This document shows, in pieces, positions 12,001-24,000 of a stretch of DNA of 64,000 nt. The stretch comes from Ottelia alismoides (taxonomy: Eukaryota > Streptophyta > Magnoliopsida > Alismatales > Hydrocharitaceae), in NCBI GenBank assembly GCA_037367405.1, contig JAZKJV010002947.1, positions 1,054,001 to 1,118,000 on the forward strand. Reading direction: 5' to 3'. Within the stretch, counting starts at the first letter, position 1. Each line of letters begins with the position of its first letter. The notes below the pieces were generated by a model. That model was not told the DNA's origin and ran no database searches. It saw only the letters and a program-made list of their open reading frames with translations. Made by a program: the position numbers and the translations under genes.

Positions 12001-15000
12001 ACCTCTTTATCTCAAGTTTCTTCTTGTCAATCTGCACAAGAAGATGAAGCTCATCCAAAATTTCCTACTTCAACACCACCAACCTCATCTCATCAATTTG
12101 TAAATCCTTTGTCATCGACATCGAAGAATTCCACCTCAGTTTTGTTAAACTCATCGCAACCTCCTCCTCGGCTGTCACGATCATTGGCAAGAGATCGCCG
12201 TACAATTAAAACTCCTTTATCCCCTCAACTAATGTCACCTCCCTCACCATTATCACCATTTGGGCAAGAAGAAGCATCTCACTCTTCACCTCCCCTTCCA
12301 TTACCTCCAGTTGATGCACAAATTGATATTCCACCTCATCCTTGCCTACCTTTGCCCCCTTCATCACTATTTCCAAGCCATGAACCATGTCCTACAACTT
12401 ATGGAGCTCCACAATTACCACCTCCCCCACCGTTACCACCACCGCAACCACCATCATCTATGTTTAATCACACGACCTTTTCACCACAACCACCTCCACC
12501 ACTTTTACCTACTCGTGGAGCTCCATTGCCTCCTCCTCCTCCTCCTCCACCCCCTCAACTCACCCATAAAGGTCCATTACCTCCACCTCCACCACCTCCT
12601 CCCCCTCGACTTTCCCATGAAGCTCCAGAACTACCTCCACCACCTCCGCCTGTTCCACTTGCCCATGGAGCTTCACAATCACGTACACCGCTTCAGTCTA
12701 CTCAACTTGCCCATGGAACTCCACCACCGCCTCCGCCGCCTCCACCTTCGCAATTTACATATGGAACTTCGCCCCCACCAATCTCTCCATCGCCACCAAT
12801 TCGTGGAACTCCACCGCCACCTCCTCCACCTCTACCTAGCCATGGAGTTCCACCTCCACCACCTTTACCTATTTGTGGAATTCCACCACCCCCGCCACCA
12901 CTTCCACACAGCCTTGGATCTCATTCTCCTCCTCCACCACCTCTATATAGCTATGGAGCTCCATCTCCTCCACCTCCACCACCACCTCTATCTAGCTATG
13001 GAGCTCCATCTCCTCCACCTCCACCTCCACCTCCACCATCTACATCTAGTCGTGGAGCTCCACCTCCACCACCTCCACCCCCTACATCAAATGTTGGAGC
13101 TCCACCTCCACCTCCTCCACGTGTAGGTCTAGGAGCTCCACCTCCTCCACCCCCACCTGGTCAAGGTGGCCCTCCTCCACCACCTGTTTATGGGAGGGGT
13201 GGTGCTCCCCCGCCCCCACCTCCACCGGGGGGTGGTGCTCCTCCGCCCCCACCTCCACCGGGGGGTGGTGCTCCTCCGCCCCCACCCCCACCGAGGGGTG
13301 GTGCTCCTCCTCCTCCACCACCTCCGGGATTGCAAGGAGGAGCACCTCCCCCCCCACCTTTTCCTGGTGGCCGTGGTGGAGGCCCTCCACCACCCCCTCC
13401 TCCAGGTGGAGGTGGACAAGTTCCAGCTCCTCCAGGTGCTCCCAGGGCTCCAGGGGCCCCACCTCCTCCTATGGGCGCAGCTAATGCCATGGGAGGAAGG
13501 GGGCGAGGGCTTGCACGACCTGGAGGTCCTTCTTCAGGAGCTAAAAAGTCCTCTCTAAAACCATTGCATTGGGTCAAAGTAACAAGAGCAGTGCAAGGAA
13601 GTTTATGGGCCGAGTTACAGAAAAATGATGAGGTCCAGAGGTATTCAATTCCCTTTTGTTTTCTTTAAATTTACTTTCAATTGTTGCAGTGCCCTGACTA
13701 CTATTCTTTCGAAGTCATTAAAATTTGGACTTCTTGTTCGTCCATGCTCAGAAAAGGCAGCGGGCATCACTTTGGCTTTGTAGACCCAGCTTAATGTTTA
13801 TTTCTATTTTCGTTGCACTGGGAGGTGTTCTTTTAGATTTTAGCTGTTTTGACATATCCATGATGACTGCATTTCCAATTCAGTGCATCTGAATTTGATG
13901 TCTCGGAGCTTGAAACACTATTTTCTACCGCGGTCGCAAAACCAAATGGTGGCGCTTCTGGAGATAAGTCTGCTCGTCGCAAGTCAGTTGGATCTAAGCC
14001 TGATAAAGTCCACTTGGTAACATACGAACATGTCGAAAAGATATATTCTTGCACTTTTATTATCTGTCTTCAGCATATTATCATTGTTTATTGTTATAGT
14101 TCTCTGTTCCTATAATTTTGGTCGGTGGTCCAAATAAATTATTGCTGCGAAATTGCAATGACATTGTTTATTGGATCAGTTCAGTCGCTTCTTATTTCTT
14201 CTACTATTATCTTATTCCTAATAATAAAGAGATCATAGTATTTTACATTTAAATTCTTTCGCTAGTATCTCAAATTTCCCTCAGGTAACATGGAATGATG
14301 TTTACACGCCTCGAAGGAGAGTTTTTGGGTTCTAGATCATACAGCTTTAAATACTGTTTTTGGTTCGTTGTTACTAAAGGTTAATGTGCTTCTAGGTTAT
14401 AAGGTCCTTATTGCTGAAGGGGGTAGGTGTTTGCTCTAGAAAAGCAAGGATTTCTAGCATCTTCCAACTTACTTCAACCTTCAGAGCTTAGAAAATACAA
14501 GTTTAAGCTTTAAATATAAGATTTAAATCTTATTCATATATACATGTTGATTAAAGAGATCATCCACAGAATCGAACCTAGGAACACTTTGTTTAAATCT
14601 TATATTTTTTCCTAAAAAAGAAGTTGTAAACAAAGTGTTCCCAGCTTTGATTATATGGATGATCTCTTTAAATAATACATGGATATAGAGGTCGAAAATC
14701 TCCCAAAAAATACGTATGTAAAAAAACATGAAAGTAGAAACTGTGTAATGAGGTGGGGCGAGGGGTTAATATGCCTCTTGCAACCTTGCAAAAGATGAAT
14801 AAATGCCTTATTTTTGGCGATATGAAGTGATATAGACGGTTTTCTAGTTTTATGCGATCGACTTCACTGATAAATGGCATTCTAAGTGTATCGAGCATTA
14901 CTTATGTTGGTGGCAAGCATGATATGGTGGCAATGTTACACATGTTGGCGGTAAGCATGACACGATGACAATGTATGTGACATACGTATGAAGGAACATA

Positions 15001-18000
15001 GGTATAATATGTTGAGGTGTTGAACCTTGCAAGTGAAACGGGTGGGAAGATGCTGATGAAGCAACATGATGGGGAAATATATACATAAAATGTACACATA
15101 GCTCGAAATGTCGACAAAATTTGTCGATATTCATCAACATTTTAATTTTACCAAGCCACCGAAATGTCAGTGAAATGGCAAATTTCACCTGCGTTTTTTT
15201 CTTCAGATTTCCGTTGCTGGCGGCATTGATTTGAGGCCGATTTTAGCTATATGTCAACGGCATGCCATTGATATGTCGTCATCGGGTTATCAACATGCTA
15301 GTGAAATCAGTATTTGGCCATGGGTATACAAAGTGCAAGATCAAAGTTTTTCCAAAAAAGCCCTATAAAGATCTTTATCAGTAACTATAGTTTAGACTGA
15401 GAAAGCTCCGGAGTTGCCGTTGAGTTGCCTTGGTTTTGGCACATGCACTCTTATGGGTGGTGGTTGATCTTGAATGCCTTGCATGAGGAAGGTCACATGT
15501 TGAGGGATTGCCTCCTGTTGCGTAAGTTCCAAAGGAAGTGTATGAAGTGCCATTAAGACGTTAACAACACTACCGACTAAGAAGATTTTGTAGAGTTTAC
15601 ATAGCATTAGCTACCTCGTTGCCCCTCTATGTTCATAATGGGTTTGGTGAAGGTGATCCCCATTTTTTAAAGCGAAAACGACATTCACTGCTAAGGTGCA
15701 TGCCTACAAACTTTATATATTCACAAGATATATTGAGCATGACTATATAAAATGTAGTCAAAGAAATCACATAGTCGGGATTCAAATAGAATTTTAGCAT
15801 GCTCTATTACATTTCTTGCATAATATATCTTGTCGTAACATTACACGGTTTACACCATTCCTTGCCAGACAAAGAGTCCAAACCATATCAACGACAATAA
15901 ATCTCTCTCTCTCTCTCTGACCCATGCCAGTTCAACCCAAGAGAGTCTCAAAATGTCGATGCGCAGTCAATTGCTACCTTTGGAATGCCAATCTTATCCC
16001 AAACATCCTTTAGATCTCTCATGAAGAAAGTAAAGATGATTCTTTCAAAAAAGCAAAGAAAGTAAAGATAGTCCACGTATTAACTTTTCGCCTAACAACG
16101 AGCACACGAGGTGTTGATTCCTTGGATGATACATACATGTCTAGCCCATGGAAGGCCGTATCGATATCGATATCGTATCAATTCGATATTTCGACGATAT
16201 ATCGCCGAAATATCGCCCATATCGACGAGCTTTTGTGAAGAAAATGCCTGAAAATTGGGATATATCGCCATATCGCCGATATTTCCTTCCATGGTCTAGC
16301 CATGATCATCACTATTTGGCGCTTCAATAGTCAAAGAAAACCTTTTCTCATATTGTCATCGTTCAATTCCAATATCGCTTGTAATCAACGATGTAACACT
16401 CTCGATTGAAGACCACCACCCCATACAAGCTTTCTTATCGAAACTCTACCATCACATCTGGTCTAATAAAATGATCATGTCCAGTTGAGGACACTTATAC
16501 CCAGCCATCAACGATAAGAAGTTGATCACTCTTCGGATAAGACAAATCCGATCTAAAAGTCGTGAAGTATATCACCATCCCAGGTTTATGCCAAAAAGTT
16601 AACTGAAAAAGAAGTCGATGCAAACAAACAAGGGAAAGACTTGCAGAGGGCCACATCCTCCATCTTGGCATCACGCTAAAAATTTGATGCAACACAAATT
16701 TAAAATATATGGCTTGATATTTTCATCCGTTAATTTTATTTACGTCGCATTTTTATTTAAATAAAGAGATCACGTGTGATCTCGAAATTAGTCAGTCAAT
16801 TTTTAAATTTGAATTTCAAATTTTGAATTAAAGTCAAATTAGGATAATCTAGATTTGAATCTCGATTCAAATCAATTAAGATTGAGTCAGAATTTATTTT
16901 CCATTCACTTTCTATTTTTCTAATTCCACCTCTACTATATAAAGAGGTTGGTAGCCTATTGTAAAGGTCAGTTCAGATTATATTAAAAATTGAGTTATCT
17001 CTTTGTCTCTCTATTTCTCTCTCTCAACGTGATCTTCACGATTCCCCTCCAAAATCCCACGTAGCCGACATGTTTTCTCCTTATCCCTCCCCTCTCTAAA
17101 TTTCTTCCACCAAAATCAATATTTCCACCGTTTGGATTTTTTTCATTTGCATCAAGTGGTATCAGAGCATGGCAACCGAATCGTTCCTACGATTCGACGA
17201 TTCCGTCGCGTATTGGAAGATGCAATACGATTTGAGTCGTCTATCTCATGATCCGCATTCACGTTCACGCTCGAGGAAGTTCAAGTATCGCCTGCTATCA
17301 AGTCTCAAAGTACAAGAGCGGCTGGGCACGCAAATCGACGAAGATTCGTCCGTCGACGACGAAAATCAGGTTGTTGCAGCCGCTGTACAACCCGATTCTG
17401 ACCAAGAAAATGAGACTCTTTTCAGTCCGGAAGTGGATTTTATGGATTCTACTCGTGTACAACAATACGGTGATGATACGGGCCCAATATTTGACGAAAA
17501 TACGGATGAAGATTATGATATCATTGATTTTTTTTGTGGCCGAGACTGCTGTCCAGGAGATTCCTGTGACACCGCCACTGCCACGAACGGTTTCAACACC
17601 CCAGCCCTTGGTTGGAGCACCCCCCCTTGCCGTACGGACTCTTCTTGAGCAACAAGCTTGCTCCTCAACCCCAATGGCAACATCAATTCGCTTTTACGAG
17701 CCTCGTCAACCTCCCGGAAGACGAGGCAATCTCGAGCGAGGCCGTCAAAGTCGCAGCAGCTTGGACCCATGCCGCCCTCCTTTCCACCGTCGGCGACACT
17801 CGAGACCTTCCTTTCCAGGTTGCTGCCGCCGCTGGGACCGTCCCATCTCCGTCACTCGCGAGATGGTTGCGGTGGTATCCGCAGCTCGCACATGGCCTGC
17901 GCGCCTCCTATGCGCCACCTTCGTCGCCCGCGATGCCGAATCCGCTCGACCCCAAGATCCCATCACCGCCGCCGCTACACACGTCAACTGCTTCTTCCAC

Positions 18001-21000
18001 CTCATTGCCGCCGTCGTCGAGATTTGAGAGGGAAAGAAACCCTAAAGGTTGGAAATGCCTCCTCAATCGAATCCCCTAATTTGAGGGGTGGGGTCTTTTG
18101 GAAATATTACAAGTACCCCCTTCCTCACAAGAGTTTTTTTCTAAAGGGACAATTGAAGAATAAGTTATGTTATGGAGATATTTTAAGTGAAGGGGTAGAA
18201 CATTTGCAACCATATACTTTGGTGGAAAGAAATTTTAAACGTAACATGGAAAGGGATAAAAATTAGGGGGATTTACTCAACCAATCCAGATGAAATTCTC
18301 CGCCGACGGAATGGAGATTGAGCAATTCGTCGGGAGACGATTTTTTTCAAGCGGAGGAGAATTGATGCAGCACAAATTTAAAATATATGGCTTGATATTT
18401 TCATCCGTTAATTTTATTTACGTCGCATTTTTATTTAAATAAAGAGATCGCGTGTGATCTCGAAATTAGTCAGTCAATTTTTAAATTTGAATTTCGAATT
18501 TTGAATTAAAGTCAAATTAGGATAATCTAGATTTGAATCTCGATTCAAATCAATTAAGATTGAGTCAGAATTTATTTTCCATTCACTTTCTATTTTTGTA
18601 ATTCCACCTCTACTATATAAAGAGGTTGGTAGCCTATTGTAAAGGACAACAACAACAACAACAACAAAGCCTTTTCCCACAATTAAGTAGGGTCGGCTAC
18701 ATGGATTCTTCGCCTCCATTCAGATCTATCTTGGGTCAATCTCGGACTTATATCCAAAAAACTAAGATCCCTTCGTATAGTCTCTTTCCAACACTTCTTG
18801 GGCCGTCCTCGCCCTCTCTTAGCCGGCTCAACATCCCACCACTCGCATCTCCTAACCGGTGCATCAGTTGACCTTCTTTGCAAATGACCAAACCATCTTA
18901 AGCGGTTTTCTCGCATCTTATCCTCGATTGGAGCTACACCAACTTTCTTTCTGATTGCATCATTCCGAATCCGATCTTTACGTGTATGTCCACACATCCA
19001 TCTTAACATTTTCATTTCTGCTACAACCATTCTCTGCACATGTCTATGGTTCACAGGCCAACATTCAGAACCATAAAGCATAGCAGGTCTCACGGCTGCT
19101 TTGTAAAACTTTCCTTTAATTTTTAAAGGAATTTTCTTATCACAGAGAACAACGGAGGCTCCTCTCCACTTTAGCCAGCCTGCATTTATTCTATTAGTAA
19201 CATCTCCATCAATTTCCCCATCATGTTGCAAAATAGATCCCAGATATCTAAAAGAATCTCTCTTCTGAATGTTATCGTCACCAATCTTCACCTCGATTCC
19301 TTCACCATTGCTTCCATCAAAGGTGCATTCCATATATTCCGTCTTAGCCCTACTTATACGAAAACCTTTAGTCTCCAATGCATGTCTCCAAACCTCAAGC
19401 TTCTCATTTACTCCATCTCTAGTCTCGTCAATCAACACAATATCATCAGCAAATAACATACACCAAGGTAACTCATCCTGAATGTGACTTGTCAACTCAT
19501 CCATAATCAAAGTAAAAAGAAATGGACTCAAAGTTGAACCTTGATGTAAACCAATGTTGATATCAAAATAGTCAGTCTTCCCCGTCGGGGTCCTTACACA
19601 AGATAAAGCCCTATCATACATATCCTTTATGAGATTAATGTATAGGACAGGTACTTGTCTCTTCTCCAAAACTCTCCACAGTATCTCTCGTGGGACGGAA
19701 TCATAAGCCTTCTCCAAATCAATAAAGATCATATGGAGATTCTTCCTTTTAGCTCTATAAATCTCCATTGTTCTCCTCAACAAATGGATGGCTTCAATAG
19801 TTGAGCGAACTGGCATGAATCCGAATTGGTTTTCTTTTATTTGGGAAACTTGTCTCAACCTTCTTTCGATCACACGTTCCCAAATTTTCATAGTGTGACT
19901 CATCAGCTTGATACCTCTGTAATTTGAACAATTTTGAATGTCTCCTTTGTTCTTATAAAGATGCACTACGATACTCCTCCAATCTTCAGGCATTTTCTTG
20001 CTTCGCCAAATAACATTGAATAGATTCGTAAGCCAAGTCAAACCACGTTCACCTAAAACTTTCCATACTTCTACAGGGATGTCATCCGGTCCAACACCTT
20101 TCCCAGGTCTCATAACCTTCAAAGCCTCCTCTACTTCTTTTCTTTGTATTCGTCTATAGCATGCACGATTCAAGTAACTTTCACTACTAGCTAGATCACC
20201 CAAAGTGATCTCTCTATTTCCTTCTCCAATGAAAAGTTTATGGAAGTATTGCTCCCATCTAGTCTCTATATCCTTCTGAGTAACAAGCACGTGACCTTCC
20301 TCGTCCTTAATGCATCTCACTTGAGAAAGGTCTTTGGTCTTTCTTTCTCTTGCTTTGGCTAACCTGAATATATCCTTCTGGCCCTCCTTAGAGTTGAGAT
20401 TTTTATACAAAACCTCATAAGCTTTTGACCTAGCTTCGCTTACAGCCTTCTTTGCTTCCTTCTTCGCTATTTTATAGTCTGTGACAGTTTCCTCTGTTCT
20501 ATCCTTAGACATAGCTTTAAAGCAAACTCTTTTAATTTTTAGCTTCTCTTGCACTTCTTTACTCCACCACCAAGCCTCCTTTTGACCCGTAGCTCCTCCT
20601 TTTGACTCGCCTAGCATCTCTTTGGCTACCTTTCGGATACAAGATGCTACTGCCTCCCACATCTCGTTTGCACTACCGCTACAATCCCAAGATAAGTCTT
20701 CTAAAACCTTCTCCCTGAAGCTTGATTGCTTCAGCGGAAGATTCCACCACCTAGTTCTAGTGATCTTAGGAACCTTCCTTTTCTTTACCAGCCTTTTTAT
20801 TTGTAAATCCAAGACTAACAAGCGATGTTGGGTTGTCAAACTCTCTCCAGGGATTACTTTGCAATCTTTGCAACATAACCGATCTCTTCTCCTCAACGCA
20901 AAGTAATCGATCTGTGTTCTAGTTGAGCCACTCTTATAAGTAATTAAATGCTCCTCCCTCTTCTTGAAAAGAGTGTTTGCTATGAAAAGATCATATGTAG

Positions 21001-24000
21001 TTACAAAATCCAGAATGACTTTTCCCTCTTCGTTTCTATCCCCAAAACCATGTCCTCCATGCACACTTGCATACCCTGAAACATCTTTTCCCACATGTCC
21101 ATTAAGATCTCCACCTATGCAAACCATCTCTCTTTGTGGGATTCCTTGTAAAATCTTATCCATATCCTCCCAAAAAGCTTGTTTAGTCCTTTCATCTAAA
21201 CCAATTTGTGGTGCATAAACTGAGATGATATTCAGAATTTCTTCTTCAAGCACCAACTTTAGCAAAATAATCCGATCCCCAAATCAGATTATATTAAAAA
21301 TTGAGTTATCTCTTTGTCTCTCTATTTCTCTTTCTCTCTCTCTCTCTCAACGTGATCTTCACGATTCCCCTCCAAAATCCCACGTAGCCGACGTGTTTTC
21401 TCCTTATCCCTCCCCTCTCTAAATTTCTTCCACTAAAATCAATATTTCCACCGTTTGGATTTTTTTTCATTTGCATCAAAATTGAAGCCACAACCATCTT
21501 GCATAACATGTTATAAAAATGACACAACTTCTGGCAACACAGAGCACGTCTTTCTAGAGTGTTGAGGGAGAGTTGTCGACCCATTGCCTTCCAGGAAAAA
21601 TGAGGGGGGCGCTGTAAATCTTTCGAACTAAAGAGTAAAGTAAATCATCGTTATCACTATATACGAGGGATGAAAACGATCACGTACATATATGAATATA
21701 TGTATACTCATAACCTTATCCATTTTAAAAGACGAATACAAATGCAGATTCGAGTATTGTCGAATATGAAAAATGTGTTATCATATCATTAAAAATGAAT
21801 ACGAATATAAAATGAATACAAATATGATATGTATAATAATAGAAATATTTAATAAAACGTACAAGTTTATGATTTACACAGAATAAATACACCAAATATA
21901 CACGTTTTATAATAATTGTATCAAAAATTTTAAAATCCAGAATGACTTTTTCATCTTAATTTCTATCCTAAAGCCATGGCCTCCGTGAACACTAGTTTAC
22001 CTTGAAGCATCTTGTCCCACATGTCCATTAAGGTCTCCACCCAGGCAAATCATCTCTCTTTATGGGATTCGTTACATAATCTTATCCAATTCCTAAAAGA
22101 ACTTGTTTAATCCTTTCCTTTGGGTGCATAAACTGAGATATTTAGAATTTCTTCTTCAAGCACCAATTTTAACAAAATAATCTTATCTTTGCACTTCAAG
22201 CACATTATCCTTCAAATCCTTATGAACAACCACACCAATACCACTTCTCCACTTCTTTTGTCAGAATACCATAATTTAAAGCACGTCTTCTCGATCTCCC
22301 TTGATTTCTCTCCAACCCATTTTGTCTCTGGGAGGCAATATCCGAATCTTCCTTTTTTCCCATTGTATCTACTATCTCCATCGATTTTCCAGTCAAAGTG
22401 CCAATATTCATATAATTGGCGATGATAACTTCTTTCCATCATATTTACTCTCTGCATCGATTGGATACTATCTCCATGGATTTGCCAGTCACAGGAATTG
22501 ATGTGAAGATTGGTGACGATAATATTCGAAGAAAGATTCTTTTAGATACTTGAGATCTATTTTGCAATATGGTGGGGAAATCGATGGAGATGTTCAACAA
22601 CAACAAAGCTTTTTCCTACATTAAGTAAGGTCAGCTACATGGATTCTTTACCTCCGTTCGGATTTATCTTGGATTATTATCAGGCTTAGATCCAAAAAAT
22701 TAAGATCCCTTCGTTTAGTTTCATTCCAACACTTCTTGGGCCTTCCTCGCCCTATCTTAGCCGGCTCAACATCCCAAAACTTACATCTCCTCACTGGTGC
22801 ATCAACTGACCTACTTTATAGATGACCAGTCCGTGTTAAGCGATTTTCTCACATCTTATCCTCGATCAGAACTATACTAACTTTCCTTCTGATTGAATCA
22901 TTCCGAATATGATCTTTACGTGTGTGTCCACACATCCACCTTAACATTTTCATTTCTGCTACGACCATTCTCTGTATACGTATATGGTTCACATGCCAAC
23001 ATTCTGATCCATAGAGCATATCAGGTCTCACAGCTGGTTTGGAAAACTTCCCTTTAATTTTCAAAGGAATTTTCTTATCTTAGAGATAAAAACTCCTCTC
23101 CACTTTAGCCAACTTGCTTTTATTTTATTATTAACATCTCTATCGATTTCCCCCATCATGTTGCAAAATAGATCCCAAATATCTAAAAGGATATCTCTTC
23201 TAAATGTTTTTGTCATCAAATTTCTCTCTGATTCCTTTACTATTGCTTCCGTCAAAAGTGTACTACATATATTCAGTCTTAGCGTTACTTATACGAAATC
23301 CTTAGTCTCCAATGCATGTCTCCAGACATCAGGCTTCTTATTTACTCCATCTCTAGTCTCATCAATTAACACAATATCATGAACGAATAACATAGACCAA
23401 AGTATTTCATCTTGAATGTGACTTGTCAAATCGTCCATAATCAAAGTAAAAAGGAATGGATTCAAATCTGAACTTTAATGCAGATCAATGTTGATGTCAA
23501 AATAGTCAGTTTTCTCGGACTGTATCCTTATATAAGATGAAGCCCTATCATACATTTCTTTTATGAGGTTAATGTATATGACATATACTTATCTCTTCTC
23601 CAAAACTCTTCACAATATCTCCAGTGAGACAGAATCATAAGCCTTCTCCAAATCAATAAAAATCATATGGAGGTTCTTCCTTTTAGCTCTATAAATCTTC
23701 ATTGTTGATTGTTCTCCTAAGCAAGTGGATGACTTTAATAGTTGAGCGACCTGACATGATCCGAATTGGTTTTCTTTTACTTTGGAAACTTGCCTCAACC
23801 TTCTTTCGATCACGCGTTCCCAAATTTTCACAGTATAACTCAACAGCTCGATACCCCTGTAATTCACACAATTTTGAATGTTTAATTTGTTCTTATAAAG
23901 AGATGCCACGATGCTTCTCCACCAATCTTTAGGCATTTTCTTGCATCGTCAAATAACATTAAGTAAATTTGTAAGCCAAGTCAAACCACGCTCACCTAAA

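Larger units (their letters stand above)
16685..21478 (+). mobile_element. Small non-autonomous LTR retrotransposon with nested LINE
   Basis: 5' LTR 16685-17154 (470 bp, TG..CA). 3' LTR split into 18363-18645 and 21284-21478. The LTRs are nearly identical, with only a handful of substitutions, so the insertion is recent. A primer-binding site follows the 5' LTR and a purine tract precedes the 3' LTR. The internal region is only about 1.2 kb and has no protease, RT or integrase, so mobilisation must depend on another element. A 5-bp TSD (AAATT) flanks it. It landed in an L1 relic and was later hit by an RTE LINE on the opposite strand. Confidence 0.85.

Noticed and set aside
12260..13126. 288-codon plus frame rich in His and Leu
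   Set aside because: Shifted reading of the same CCX repeats in exon 4. No independent coding evidence.
13082..13577. Long minus-strand frames in the FH1 region (Gly-rich, His/Leu-rich)
   Set aside because: They are the complementary and shifted readings of proline codon repeats. The + frame is continuous with the formin exons and carries FH1 followed by FH2.
15901..15918. (CT)n and (AT)n microsatellites as regulatory sites
   Set aside because: Simple repeats deep in introns with no supporting context.
20622..20906. Plus frames inside the RTE LINE
   Set aside because: Antisense shadows of the intact minus-strand RT frame.
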